NCBI GenBank assembly: GCA_003666385.1
Contig: QPIN01000059.1
Coordinates: 24,990-88,989, forward strand
DNA from: Methylococcales symbiont of Hymedesmia sp. n. MRB-2018
GTDB lineage: Bacteria; Pseudomonadota; Gammaproteobacteria; Methylococcales; Methylomonadaceae
Length of the DNA: 64,000 nucleotides
Direction of reading: 5' to 3'
Below are positions 10,701-21,093 of this stretch, piece by piece. The notes under the pieces were generated by a model. That model was not told the origin of the DNA. It saw only the letters and a program-made list of their open reading frames with translations, and searched no databases. The position numbers and the translations under genes were made by a program. How positions within the stretch are numbered: position 1 is the first letter of the stretch; the number at the start of each line of letters is the position of its first letter.

Positions 10701-11206
10701 GAGCCAGTGAGCAAGAGATTAAATTTATCTCGGAAGATAATGGCATACACTTTCGTCATAAAGTACTGCAAGGGATGGCAGATAAATTATTATCCGAATC
10801 CAATCAGGTGTTAGAGAAAATTAGTGGGCGCTATTTTTTGCGAAAAGGTGAGAGTGAACATGGTTTGGCACTGGAAATAGAAGATAGCAAACAAAAAAAT
10901 GTCAGACGCTTACCTAAAACATTATCTGGTGGCGAGAGTTTTATCGTTAGCCTAGCGTTAGCAATGGGTCTAGCAGAAATGGCTAGTAATGGTCATGCTT
11001 TGGATTCTTTATTTCTGGATGAAGGTTTTGGTAATTTAGATGCCGAAGCGCTTTATGTGGCTATGACAACGCTGGAAAGTTTAAAAATACACGGAAAAAC
11101 AGTGGGTGTTATTTCCCATGTTGAAGGTGTGCGTAAGCGGATTAAAACACAGATAAAAATGATTAAAAAACCAAATGGCATGAGTGCTTTAAAGGTGATT
11201 TCTTGA
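7757..11206 (+). CDS. sbcC: SbcC/Rad50-type DNA repair ATPase
   Basis: Large SMC-like nuclease subunit expected to work with SbcD in processing DNA hairpins and protein-blocked ends. It has Walker A GPNGSGKSS at residues 37-45, long heptad coiled-coil arms, the zinc-hook CPLCG near 574-578 (followed by ALDHP), the ABC signature LSGGES near 1057 and Walker B LFLDEGFGNLD near 1084. At 1149 residues it is full length. No sbcD lies next to it, unlike the common sbcDC operon, so the partner must be elsewhere. Confidence 0.85.
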   Translation: MKILNIYFKNINSLEGENRIHFDQVPLSESGVFAITGPNGSGKSSILDVITLALYGETFRFDRPADHVMTKATTESFAEVEFELAGNSYRSSWRVKRDRNSAEGDLLAPEMILHHLNGSVQLIEQSTQKVRSRVAEITGMDFHKFSKSMILAQGDFSAYLNALDSERMDILEKISGSDIYHTLKNQAEEKNKVAQTQLQVLQQELNAIPIIDAVSREANELDLADFQQQHLELKQEYQEIHQQLVSVQKVSNLQSQSKTLTDQQKLLDTQLEENQKKLDKIESMQVVKRFEGDLKALDNKLSDTEQSRKTLNAYRSELALLQKQLNGHEFDVNTASTHDTSLSEQKASMEQIKLKLNELNLALAQENALIQSMNQQAVEYKSTLEENEAWLQEHAVDQHLLNEFPEFTRLSLLKQALAEATEKQQVFLNWSKNTSKGLKQSKEHSESLTKKGADLEAQIKTDEQLLETMSEGYSLQQLYEMKLQQQERLKQFQELSDLANVNSKLGNKGFLEGLFQAKGADREAHELKQEAEQLQLEIGKEQRVIVTLEAAVFNEALLLKMEGERQHLKDDKACPLCGALDHPYLKYPPAVSNSKQILLEQRKKLKRLNTEASSLLKQIATSKNQAKVDKEKAGKLEAICSQWNSLANKLNVARMGLDIEKFSAIKELINEEKSELSILNTLIKKYSRQQAVMVEAKETIEVNKNNLARLSKEAEALNSEINTRPDESAELEQKVSSIQQDVQTLETKIAEQLNVFGEKKPSKEIKEHELIRHLNTRKQAYNSRKVHAKTLLEQLQSLETKTAASPFKIEQLTKDIEKNIALAQQQELAALHLSLLEKQRLIADKEVICGQQEKDSATLKQNLLESSQELAQGDLNVLREGVELVKGKGNVLQTRLELTQRLNKIWKDIEQSQAELDKEKAILLTDKKEDGLLPLDKSMKEKLHITKQEIDTLQNKLKQQNIMQEKYDALLQKVTQQKEKARASEQEIKFISEDNGIHFRHKVLQGMADKLLSESNQVLEKISGRYFLRKGESEHGLALEIEDSKQKNVRRLPKTLSGGESFIVSLALAMGLAEMASNGHALDSLFLDEGFGNLDAEALYVAMTTLESLKIHGKTVGVISHVEGVRKRIKTQIKMIKKPNGMSALKVIS

Positions 11207-11552
11207 TTTTTATATTCGAACCCTGTTCAGATCATGGCGAATTCAACCCATAAGTTCAAACAGTCTGATTTTTAATGGTTAAAGAAGGGAGGCTAGGATG
11301 GATCTCGCTGATGCGCTTTGTATTCGGTCACGAGAAGCCATTGAAATACATTTTATTCAAATCAAAAATCATGGTAGAAAGCGCGAACAAATGATAAAAA
11401 ACCGAGGTAAAAAAATACTGGATAGATTATGTAAATGAAGTTGAAAGCAACATTGTAACTTTTGATTTAACGCAGATAAAAGACCGATTTTTATCTTCTG
11501 CTCTTTTATTTCCTCGTGCTTTAAAATGATGGGTCTATAAAGAATTGAACGG
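11207..11552. other. gene-poor stretch with frameshifted ORF
   Basis: A plus-strand frame at 11298-11438 (46 codons, MDLADALCIRSREA..) has a good GGGAGG ribosome site 5 bp before its ATG. It stops early, while a shifted frame continues WIDYVNEVESN..TFDLTQ..PRALK to a TGA at about 11529. This looks like one small gene with a frameshift. No family recognised. Nothing else is visible in the stretch. Confidence 0.35.
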
Positions 11553-12167
11553 CTAAATTTTTATCTCTGGCGGAAAAATAATTTGATTCAACTTTAGATA
11601 ATCAATAATAACATCTGCACATTCCTCAATTCCAAGTTCTGCCGTATTAATAGTGACTTCTGCATATTCAGGTGTTTCATAGTCTGAATCAATACCAGTA
11701 AAGTTCTTAATTTTGCCTTGACGTGCTTTTTTATAAAGACCTTTTGGGTCACGTTGTTCACATATTTTTGTCGGTGTAGCCATGTAAATCTCAATAAACT
11801 CATTCTCACCCACTAATTCACGCACCATTCTTCTATCTCTGCGAAAGGGCGATATAAAAGCTGTTAAAACAAGTAAGCCTGCATCAACAAACAGCTTGGA
11901 TATTTCACCGATACGGCGAATATTTTCAATGCGGTCTCGGTCGGAAAAGCCCAAATCTTTATTAAGGTCATGACGAACATTATCACCATCTAATAAATAA
12001 GTATGGTGCCCTAATTCATAGAGTTTTTGTTCCACCGCACTGGCAATCGTTGATTTTCCTGCCCCGCTGAGACCAGTAAACCATAATATACAAGGCCGTT
12101 GCTTTTTTTGTCTTGATCTATTTTTTTTAGTAACACTGTGTAAATGCCAAACAATATTGTCATTCAT
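11553..12167 (-). CDS. cysC: adenylylsulfate kinase
   Basis: Phosphorylates APS to PAPS using ATP, for sulfate assimilation or sulfotransferase reactions. P-loop GLSGAGKST at residues 32-40, then DGDNVRHDLNKDLGFSDRDR and the conserved ISPFRRDR and FIEIY motifs. Its length of about 204 residues is normal. ATG at 12167 is chosen because it follows ATGGAAC at ribosome-site distance; an upstream start at 12200 is possible. No cysDN or cysH is adjacent. It lies divergently next to an exopolysaccharide locus, so PAPS could serve polysaccharide sulfation; that is inference. Confidence 0.93.
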   Translation of the reverse strand: MNDNIVWHLHSVTKKNRSRQKKQRPCILWFTGLSGAGKSTIASAVEQKLYELGHHTYLLDGDNVRHDLNKDLGFSDRDRIENIRRIGEISKLFVDAGLLVLTAFISPFRRDRRMVRELVGENEFIEIYMATPTKICEQRDPKGLYKKARQGKIKNFTGIDSDYETPEYAEVTINTAELGIEECADVIIDYLKLNQIIFPPEIKI

Positions 12168-12602
12168 TATTAGTTCCATCTTTCCATTATTTTTGTACAA
12201 TATTTATTTAATTCTTCATCTCGGCGTTAACTGAGTACCTAAGTATAATTAATTTAACTAATTTTTACTTGGGGGTTTTTCATATTGAAGGCACATAAAT
12301 TAGTACATAGCAGGGCTAGGCAACAATTTATATGGCGCAGAAGGTGGCAAAAAAGACCAATAAAAATGTTAATTTATATGTCTGGGCATCTAGTCCCTTA
12401 CAATAACCCACCCGTCATCATCATCATCATCAATCAATTATCCCATTGAGCTTGGATTCAGCAAGGTGTCAACAATATTAAATTTGATATTCTACCTAAC
12501 ACCCCCCTATAATGCTTCTTCTTGCTATACGTTTTCATACTATAAAACATCCTATGACTATCATTTTAGATTCCGTACTCCACAAACAACAGACTTTTTC
12601 TG
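12168..12602. other. intergenic region before EPS locus
   Basis: Divergent spacer of about 435 bp between cysC and the Wza-like gene. It has an imperfect inverted repeat CCTAAGTA..TACTTGGG followed by GTTTTT around 12238-12281 (terminator-like on the plus strand) and a short TCA trinucleotide run near 12415-12431. No open frame with a recognisable product was seen. Confidence 0.35.
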
Positions 12603-13128
12603 ATGTTAAATAAAACTACTACACAAACAAGAACCCTACTTATTTTGTGTTATTTGTTACCGTGCCAACCCTCCTTTATGCACAATCAAGCTACAACTAT
12701 ACTTTAGATGTTGGCGATAAAATTAGAATCACTGTCTTTAATCAGAAAGACTTGACTGGTGAATACGTCATTGATGGTTCAGGGGGTCTGTCGTTACCGC
12801 TTATAGGCGCTGTCACAGCAAAAGGATTGTCATTAAAAGACTTGGAAAAAATAATCCACACATTAAAACCCAATTTTCTTTTAAATCCTAAAGTAAGTGT
12901 TCAGGTTTTAAACTACAGGCCCTTTTATATATTGGGTGAAGTTGAAAAACCCAACTCTTGCCCTTATGTAAACGGAATGACTTATTTAAATGCCGTAGCC
13001 ATAACCGGTGGCTTTACCTACCGCGCCAAAGACGACCGTGTATTTGTTGTGCATAACCACAAACCTAAACAAGATGAAACCCAAATGACACCAAGGATAT
13101 TATCCGTATTGATGAACGTCTTTTCTGA
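12603..13128 (+). pseudogene. Wza-like polysaccharide export protein, frameshifted
   Basis: Outer-membrane polysaccharide export (Poly_export plus SLBB) protein of the short type. The core reads YTLDVGDKIRITVFNQKDLTGEY, PLIGAV.AKGL, then YILGEVEKP and YLNAVAITGGFTYRA. Two shifts are visible. A signal-peptide-like start MLNKTTTQTRTLLILCYL at 12603 is in a different frame from the core. Near 13085-13100 the true ending DIIRIDERLF (stop 13126-13128; family usually ..D.IRIPERFF) is also out of frame. The longest continuous frame is 12647-13189. Either a decayed gene or two sequencing errors. Confidence 0.75.
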
Positions 13129-13308
13129 TGTTTTATTTTATGGATTTTATAATCTGTTAAATTTAATTATCATCCGTTCGGTTTTTTGATGCTCAGTGCC
13201 TAGGTGCTTGGCAAGCAAGTCCCCAATATAAAGGAAAGAACTACAGACACAATGTAACCCGTAGGGGTCATTACTTGACAATTACTTCTTTTTAAAAAGC
13301 AAATAAAA

Positions 13309-15558
13309 ATGAATCAAAATCTGAATCCGTCACCCCTCGAACAAGACAGTCAAGCCCTTGAATACAACGCTATTTCGCTAAATAATATATTGTATGTTTA
13401 CTGGCTACGGCGTGCAATGTTTCTCCCTATTTTTATTCTCATTGTCGTTATAGGCACTATTGTCATTTTTCAATTAACGCCTAAATACACCGCATTAACA
13501 AAAATATTGATAGCTACTACAAAACCTCAAGTAGTTAACGTGCAGGCAGTCTTATTAAGAAGTAAAATACGAGGTAGAAACGCCTTTGTTGTAAGAAATG
13601 AAGTAGAAATACTGACATCCCGAGAGTTAGCAAAACAGGTAGTCCTCAAGCTTCATCTATTACAGAATGAAGAATTCAACCCTAAACTGAGAGAAAAGAG
13701 TTTTTTCTCTTTTCCAAACCCTAAAAACTGGTTTTCTGATGATTTTTTAGAAACACTGGGGGTGAATGTAAGCATAGAGCAGCTACCAGATGAAGAACGA
13801 CATCAACGTGCTCTCACCCAAGCCGCCAATATTTTCCTTGGAAAATTAACTGTAGCCCCGGTTGAAGGCTCACATGTCATTACAGTTACCTTTGAGTCGC
13901 CCAACAAAAAACTTGCCGCTAAAATCGCCAATGCATTGGCTGATGCTTATATCACTGGTCAATTACAAGCGAAGTTTAATACTACAGAAAGGGTCTCCAA
14001 CTGGCTCAATGAAAAACTTTCTGATTTGCGTGGCAAAGTGGAAACCTCAGACAGAGCCGTTGAATTTTATAGGGAAAAGCATAGCATAGGCGCGCATCGG
14101 GCGGGTATTTTAGCCGAGCAACTTTCAACAATTAATAGCCAAATCATTATTTCTAAAGCTGAACGCGCAGGAACTGAAGTACATTTAAGGCAAATTAACC
14201 GTCTACTCAAATCAGGTTCTGATATTGAAACAGACCCAGAAGTCCTGTCTTCTTCTCTTATTCAAAGATTAAGAGGAGAAGAATCTAAAGTGACTCAGAA
14301 AATGTCTGAAATGGCCGCTGAATTCGGTAGTAAACACCCTACAATGATTCGTGTTAAAGCTGAAGCCCGTGAATTACAAAGAAAAATTAAAGTAGAAATA
14401 AAAAAAATCGCCTCTGGGCTTAAAAATGAAGTAGAAGTCGCCCGTACCCGAGAATACAGCCTACAAAGTGGTTTAAGGGCTTTACAAAGCAAATCAGAGG
14501 GTCAGGGAAAAGCTAACGTGCAGCTTAGAGCATTACAACGAGAGGCCGATGCTAATAAAGCGTTATTTAAAACCTTTTTAAAGCGCTTTAAAGAAACCTC
14601 CTACACACAAAACATGCAAGAAGCAGATGCACGCGTCATATCCTGGGCAGAAGCCCCTGGTAGAGTCTCTTATCCTAACAAGAAACTTTTTTTCGTCCTC
14701 ACTCTTATTCTCTCCTTTTTTGTCGGTTCAGCCGTTATTTTTCTTGTTGAAATGTTAAACCCTGGGTTGCGCTCTCCAGAAGACATTGAAGAGGAATTAG
14801 GCTACGCCGCTATAGGACTCATCCCTATAACAGAGACCAACCCACTTGAATACAGATATGACAAATCCCATTTCGGTTTCACCGAAGCACTCAATTCTTT
14901 GCGTACTTCGCTCGCTTTAAGCGACCCAGACCGCAAAATAAAAGTCATTCAAATCACTTCATCCGTTCCTGAAGAAGGAAAAAGCACACTGGCCTTATGT
15001 TTAGCTAGGGGGGTGGCAGGTTCTGGACAAAAAGTGCTATTAATAGATGCTAATTTAAGACGTCCAACCTTTGGAAAGAGGCTGGCTCCTTCAGAAAAAA
15101 ACAAAGGACTTACCGACTTAATGTTATCTCAGGAAAACACCATTTCCGACTTTACCTTCAAAGACCCTCATACTGAATTAAAAATCATGCCAAAAGGTGG
15201 CTCAGAACATACAAGTCCTGTTGATTTATTCACTTCTAAACGTATGCAAACACTCATTGCGCAACTAAAAACGCATTTTGATTTAATTATATTTGACACC
15301 CCCCCTCTTATGGCGGTTGCAGACGCAAGAGCATTGGCACAACAAGTGGACAAAACCCTTTTTGTTGTACGTTGGGATCATACTCCCAAAAAAGTGGTTA
15401 AAACCGCTATATTACAACTAGAAAAATCAGGAAATGGCGGGAATATTGCTGGCATTGTGTTACAGCGCGTCAATTTAAAACAATATAGTCGCTATGGCTA
15501 CGGTGATTCTAGTTACTATTATTACCATGGAAAATACGGTAAATATTATTCAAGCTGA
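13309..15558 (+). CDS. Wzc/GumC-type tyrosine autokinase and chain-length regulator
   Basis: Inner-membrane co-polymerase that controls exopolysaccharide chain length and export. It has an N-terminal Wzz domain with a membrane segment near 38-60, a periplasmic coiled coil, and a second membrane segment near 465-485. The BY-kinase follows: Walker A SSVPEEGKST at about 550-559, Walker A' LLIDANLRRP near 577 and Walker B DLIIFDTPP near 657. The C-terminus is a tyrosine cluster (YGYGDSSYYYYHGKYGKYYS), the usual autophosphorylation tail. At 749 residues it is full length and intact, although the neighbouring exporter and TPR-like genes are broken. Confidence 0.93.
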   Translation: MNQNLNPSPLEQDSQALEYNAISLNNILYVYWLRRAMFLPIFILIVVIGTIVIFQLTPKYTALTKILIATTKPQVVNVQAVLLRSKIRGRNAFVVRNEVEILTSRELAKQVVLKLHLLQNEEFNPKLREKSFFSFPNPKNWFSDDFLETLGVNVSIEQLPDEERHQRALTQAANIFLGKLTVAPVEGSHVITVTFESPNKKLAAKIANALADAYITGQLQAKFNTTERVSNWLNEKLSDLRGKVETSDRAVEFYREKHSIGAHRAGILAEQLSTINSQIIISKAERAGTEVHLRQINRLLKSGSDIETDPEVLSSSLIQRLRGEESKVTQKMSEMAAEFGSKHPTMIRVKAEARELQRKIKVEIKKIASGLKNEVEVARTREYSLQSGLRALQSKSEGQGKANVQLRALQREADANKALFKTFLKRFKETSYTQNMQEADARVISWAEAPGRVSYPNKKLFFVLTLILSFFVGSAVIFLVEMLNPGLRSPEDIEEELGYAAIGLIPITETNPLEYRYDKSHFGFTEALNSLRTSLALSDPDRKIKVIQITSSVPEEGKSTLALCLARGVAGSGQKVLLIDANLRRPTFGKRLAPSEKNKGLTDLMLSQENTISDFTFKDPHTELKIMPKGGSEHTSPVDLFTSKRMQTLIAQLKTHFDLIIFDTPPLMAVADARALAQQVDKTLFVVRWDHTPKKVVKTAILQLEKSGNGGNIAGIVLQRVNLKQYSRYGYGDSSYYYYHGKYGKYYSS

Positions 15559-16260
15559 TGCAGGTCAATAATCAAAAAAGGCAAAAAACTTTTGCTTTTT
15601 TTGTTTTTCTCGTCAGCATCATTCTGCTATTTAATGCATTGCCCCTGTTTCTATCTAGCATAAATCATATACCTGTTAAGAGAGCGATTAATCAGCTGGT
15701 AAAAAAAGAAACCTTATCCCCTAAAAAACTTGATTCACTGATAGAAAAATCAAAATTGAGTCATCGTATTTGGAATAATGCGCAGTATTGGCATGATTTA
15801 CATTTGCTCTTAATTCACAAAAGCCAAGCCGTTAGTTATTTTACTCAACAAGGCCAACAGCTTCTATTTGAAGCGCAACAAGCAAATCAGCAGTCACTCA
15901 AGTTTGTCTCCAGGAAATTCTCAATTATGGTATAAATTAGCGTGGTTGCAAGCCATGCAACGCACCGACTCCGAAAGTGTTATTAAGGCTTTGCGTTTGT
16001 CTATACTACTAGGGCCCAATGAATTGCATTATTTGTTAGATAGATTCAAGCTGTGCGGCATTTATTTCAAACAATTTGAAGCCAAGGATTACCACCTACT
16101 CGGATCACAAACCCTACTTGTTTGGAAATTTACAAGAAAACCATTTTTACGCTTTTTTCGAAAAAACCTTGGTTTTTTTGAATCTGTGAAGATTTTAATG
16201 CAGGAGAAACACCCAGAAATTTTGCAAAAAATGGTATCCACCATTAACAAACCTACTTAA
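15558..16260 (+). pseudogene. EPS-locus TPR-like membrane-anchored protein, frameshifted
   Basis: The first frame (15558-15935) overlaps the last base of the kinase stop codon (TGATG). It has an N-terminal membrane anchor (FAFFVFLVSIILLFNALPLF) and a helical region ending ..EAQQANQQSL. A second frame (to 16260) resumes with SLSPGNSQLWYKLAWLQAM..ALRLSILLGPNE, like the TPR-type proteins found next to GumC-like genes. The frames join around 15895-15910, so one protein of about 233 residues is split by a single indel. Family assignment is by resemblance. Confidence 0.55.
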
Positions 16261-16261
16261 T

Positions 16262-17008
16262 TTGTTTTTAAAAAAAAATAAGCTTATAGCACCCTTCCTA
16301 CCTGACAATACCCGTATATATTGTATTGGTGATGTCCATGGCTGCCATGCATTATTACTGGATTTATTGCATAAAATTGAACACGATTGTCTTGCGTTTT
16401 TAGGTAGAAAACTCATTATTTATCTAGGTGACTATATCGATAGAGGCCCTAATTCTAAAGAAGTTATTGAGACCCTTATTCAGCATAATCCAGACAATAC
16501 GGAATGTATTTATTTGCGCGGTAATCACGAGCAGGTCCTACTTGATTTCTTGCAAGAAGAAAGTGTCGAAAAAGCCTGGCTGTCCTTTGGCGGCAGGGCA
16601 ACACTGGCGAGTTATAACGTGGCAATCCACAAAATCCCTACAAAAAGATCTGATTTCACCAATATGCAACAACAATTAAAAGAAAAACTCCCCGAGACAC
16701 ACCATCATTTTCTAGCACAAACCACTTTAAACTATACGTTAGGGTCTTATTACTTTGTCCATGCAGGTATTTACCCCAGAAAATCGCTAGCCAAGCAAAA
16801 AGCAAAAGACTTATTGTGGATAAGAGATGAATTTACTTCATACCAGAAACATCATGAAAAAATTATTGTTCATGGTCATACCGTGTCAGATGAACCCGAA
16901 TTATTAGCCAACCGAATTGGCATTGATACTGGAGCCTACGCATCAAACATATTAACTTGCCTAGTTTTAGAAAATGATCAACAAAAAATCATACAATCAA
17001 TACATTAG
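16262..17008 (+). CDS. PPP-family serine/threonine-type protein phosphatase
   Basis: Metallophosphoesterase with the complete PPP signature set: GDVHG at residues 23-27, GDYIDRGP at 56-63, RGNHE at 86-90, and later HAG (FVHAGIYP) and VHGHT. These bind the two catalytic metals. At 248 residues it resembles PrpA/ApaH-type enzymes. The start shown is TTG directly after the previous stop codon. Following the Wzc-like kinase in apparently one transcription unit, it could reverse kinase phosphorylation; that is inference. Confidence 0.82.
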   Translation: MFLKKNKLIAPFLPDNTRIYCIGDVHGCHALLLDLLHKIEHDCLAFLGRKLIIYLGDYIDRGPNSKEVIETLIQHNPDNTECIYLRGNHEQVLLDFLQEESVEKAWLSFGGRATLASYNVAIHKIPTKRSDFTNMQQQLKEKLPETHHHFLAQTTLNYTLGSYYFVHAGIYPRKSLAKQKAKDLLWIRDEFTSYQKHHEKIIVHGHTVSDEPELLANRIGIDTGAYASNILTCLVLENDQQKIIQSIH

Positions 17009-17014
17009 CCTTTG

Positions 17015-17157
17015 GTAACTCCCCAGCGTACTCGGTAACTGCTTAGATTGCCCTCCGTTCTGTTCAAGATCAAGGCGTTCAAGAGCAAGGCGAAAGCGCG
17101 GAGTTTACAGGTGTAAATGCGCACTTTCAACGCAGCTATTGGACAAAATAGAGGGTA
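17015..17157 (+). repeat. MITE family B, copy truncated at its right end
   Basis: Begins GTAACTCCCCAGCGTACT and continues through ATTGCCCTCCGTTCTGTTCA to GGACAAAATAGAGGGTA. It is the reverse complement of most of the element at 44028-44186. The last approximately 15 bases (the CTCAGTAGTTAC end) are missing and replaced by the right half of a family A element. Confidence 0.75.
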
Positions 17158-17160
17158 GGC

Positions 17161-17229
17161 TTGTATTTTGACTAAAACCTGAAAAATTCTATCACTTTTT
17201 TTATCCGTCCAGAGTTATGCTGAGGTCTC
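17161..17229 (+). repeat. MITE family A, right-half copy
   Basis: TTGTATTTTGACTAAAACCT onward to CCAGAGTTATGCTGAGGTCTC matches the right half of the complete elements at 23523-23661 and 46425-46583. The left half is absent; the element abuts a truncated family B copy. Confidence 0.75.
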
Positions 17230-17559
17230 CAAAAAAGAATGAAGCAATATTATCTCGAATGTCTGTTTTTTACTATTATCCCTTCCATAAATTTTCGTAC
17301 TTTATACACAAAAACTTGAAACGAATAATATATTACAGTCGCCCCTATTAATTCATGGCTGGCAGATACACACTTAAAATATTTAAATACTCACTCGTCA
17401 CGCCTGTATGCTCTTAACAGGAATGAAAATAAATTACTTGTGAATAAAGAGTGAAGGCATTTAAAACCATGTCATTCGGTTGTTCTTGGCTACAACTCTC
17501 GCCTTATTCTCAGATATTTAACCCATGTCTCAGATCGGCCAGAATTAATAGGGGTGCCT
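17230..17559. other. AT-rich spacer with inverted repeat and DnaA-box-like sites
   Basis: No gene seen. It holds two nonamers matching TTATNCACA: TTATACACA at 17302-17310 and, on the minus strand, TTATTCACA at 17439-17447. An inverted repeat with core CCCCTATTAATTC brackets 17338-17560 (left arm near 17342, right arm near 17541-17553 as GAATTAATAGGGG). It lies downstream of thyA at the end of the replication gene cluster. Confidence 0.4.
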
Positions 17560-17745
17560 TTAACAAGCGTTTACTTCGTCTAAATTGCCTACCTGCTTAA
17601 GACACGTCACGCCCAATAGCATCATAGCGATCAAAACACCAAGAATATTAGCATAAACACCCTCAACACTAAAAACACCCACAAAGGAATACATTGGCTT
17701 TGCACATATTCCAAAAGGGGAATTAATAACAGAATAAATAACCAT
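17560..17745 (-). CDS. possible small membrane protein
   Basis: Open frame after thyA; with the ATG at 17745 it gives about 61 residues starting MVIYSVINSPFG and one or two hydrophobic stretches (FVGVFSVEG; NILGVLIAMMLLG). The frame is also open back into the end of thyA. No ribosome site and no known family, so it may be non-coding. Confidence 0.3.
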   Translation of the reverse strand: MVIYSVINSPFGICAKPMYSFVGVFSVEGVYANILGVLIAMMLLGVTCLKQVGNLDEVNAC

Positions 17746-17758
17746 ACATAACAATAGG

Positions 17759-18592
17759 TTAAATAGAAATATCGGCTTTAATAGCCTTATGAAATTGATA
17801 ATCCTCAATCTCAAAGTCTTCAAAACAATAATCAAAAATTGAATCTGCTTTTCTTTTTATATTTAACCTAGGTAAAGTAAAAGGTTCTCGTGATAATTGT
17901 AGTTTCGCTTGCTGTTGATGATTAAGATATAAATGTACATCCCCACCCGTCCAAATAAAGTCCCCAGGCTCTAAATCGCACTGCTGAGCCACCATATGCG
18001 TTAATAGGGCATAACTGGCTATATTAAACGGTAAACCTAAAAATGTATCACAACTGCGCTGATAGAGATGACAAAAGAGCTTTCCATTCGCTACATAGAA
18101 TTGAAAAAACGCATGACAGGCGGATAGGGCCATTTTTCCTTTTTTTACATTTTCTTGGGCACTCATAGATTCATCTGATAAATCAGACACATTCCATGCA
18201 GAAACAATAATGCGTCGACTATTTGGTGTTTCCTTCAGTTGCTTAATGATCTGTGCTATTTGATCTATATTTTGTCCATCAGCTGTTGGCCAAGATCGCC
18301 ATTGATGTCCATAAACAGGGCCGAGTTCTCCATCCTCATCCGCCCATTCATCCCAGATTTTTACGCCATTTTGTTTTAAATAGGCAATATTGGTATCGCC
18401 TTTTAAAAACCAGAGTAATTCATGAATGATTGCTTTTAAATGAACCTTTTTGGTGGTAACTAAAGGAAAGCCTTGTTGTAAATCAAAACGAATTTGGTGA
18501 GCAAAAATAGATAGCGTTCCACTCCCCGTTCTATCTCCTTTTTGTACACCTTCATCCAGAATTTTTTGGAGTAAACTTAAATATTGTTTCAT
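17759..18592 (-). CDS. thyA: thymidylate synthase
   Basis: Converts dUMP to dTMP with methylene-tetrahydrofolate. Conserved features include GDRTGSGT near residue 19, the [10 protein letters not shown] segment and the catalytic [10 protein letters not shown] (Cys near 158), where most family members have [25 protein letters not shown] and GDVHLYLNH follow. It is about a dozen residues longer than the usual 264 because of an insert ([12 protein letters not shown]) just before the active site. It lies 47 bp downstream of gyrB on the same strand. Confidence 0.93.
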   Translation of the reverse strand: MKQYLSLLQKILDEGVQKGDRTGSGTLSIFAHQIRFDLQQGFPLVTTKKVHLKAIIHELLWFLKGDTNIAYLKQNGVKIWDEWADEDGELGPVYGHQWRSWPTADGQNIDQIAQIIKQLKETPNSRRIIVSAWNVSDLSDESMSAQENVKKGKMALSACHAFFQFYVANGKLFCHLYQRSCDTFLGLPFNIASYALLTHMVAQQCDLEPGDFIWTGGDVHLYLNHQQQAKLQLSREPFTLPRLNIKRKADSIFDYCFEDFEIEDYQFHKAIKADISI

Positions 18593-18639
18593 GCGGTTAT
18601 ACCATTTTCAAGAATAAATGGTATAAAATATTAACTAAA

Positions 18640-21087
<2,448 letters not shown>

Positions 21088-21093
21088 TCACTA

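Noticed and set aside
12415..12431. TCA trinucleotide run as a phase-variation switch
   Set aside because: It lies in a non-coding spacer, is short, and is not placed at a start codon or between promoter elements.
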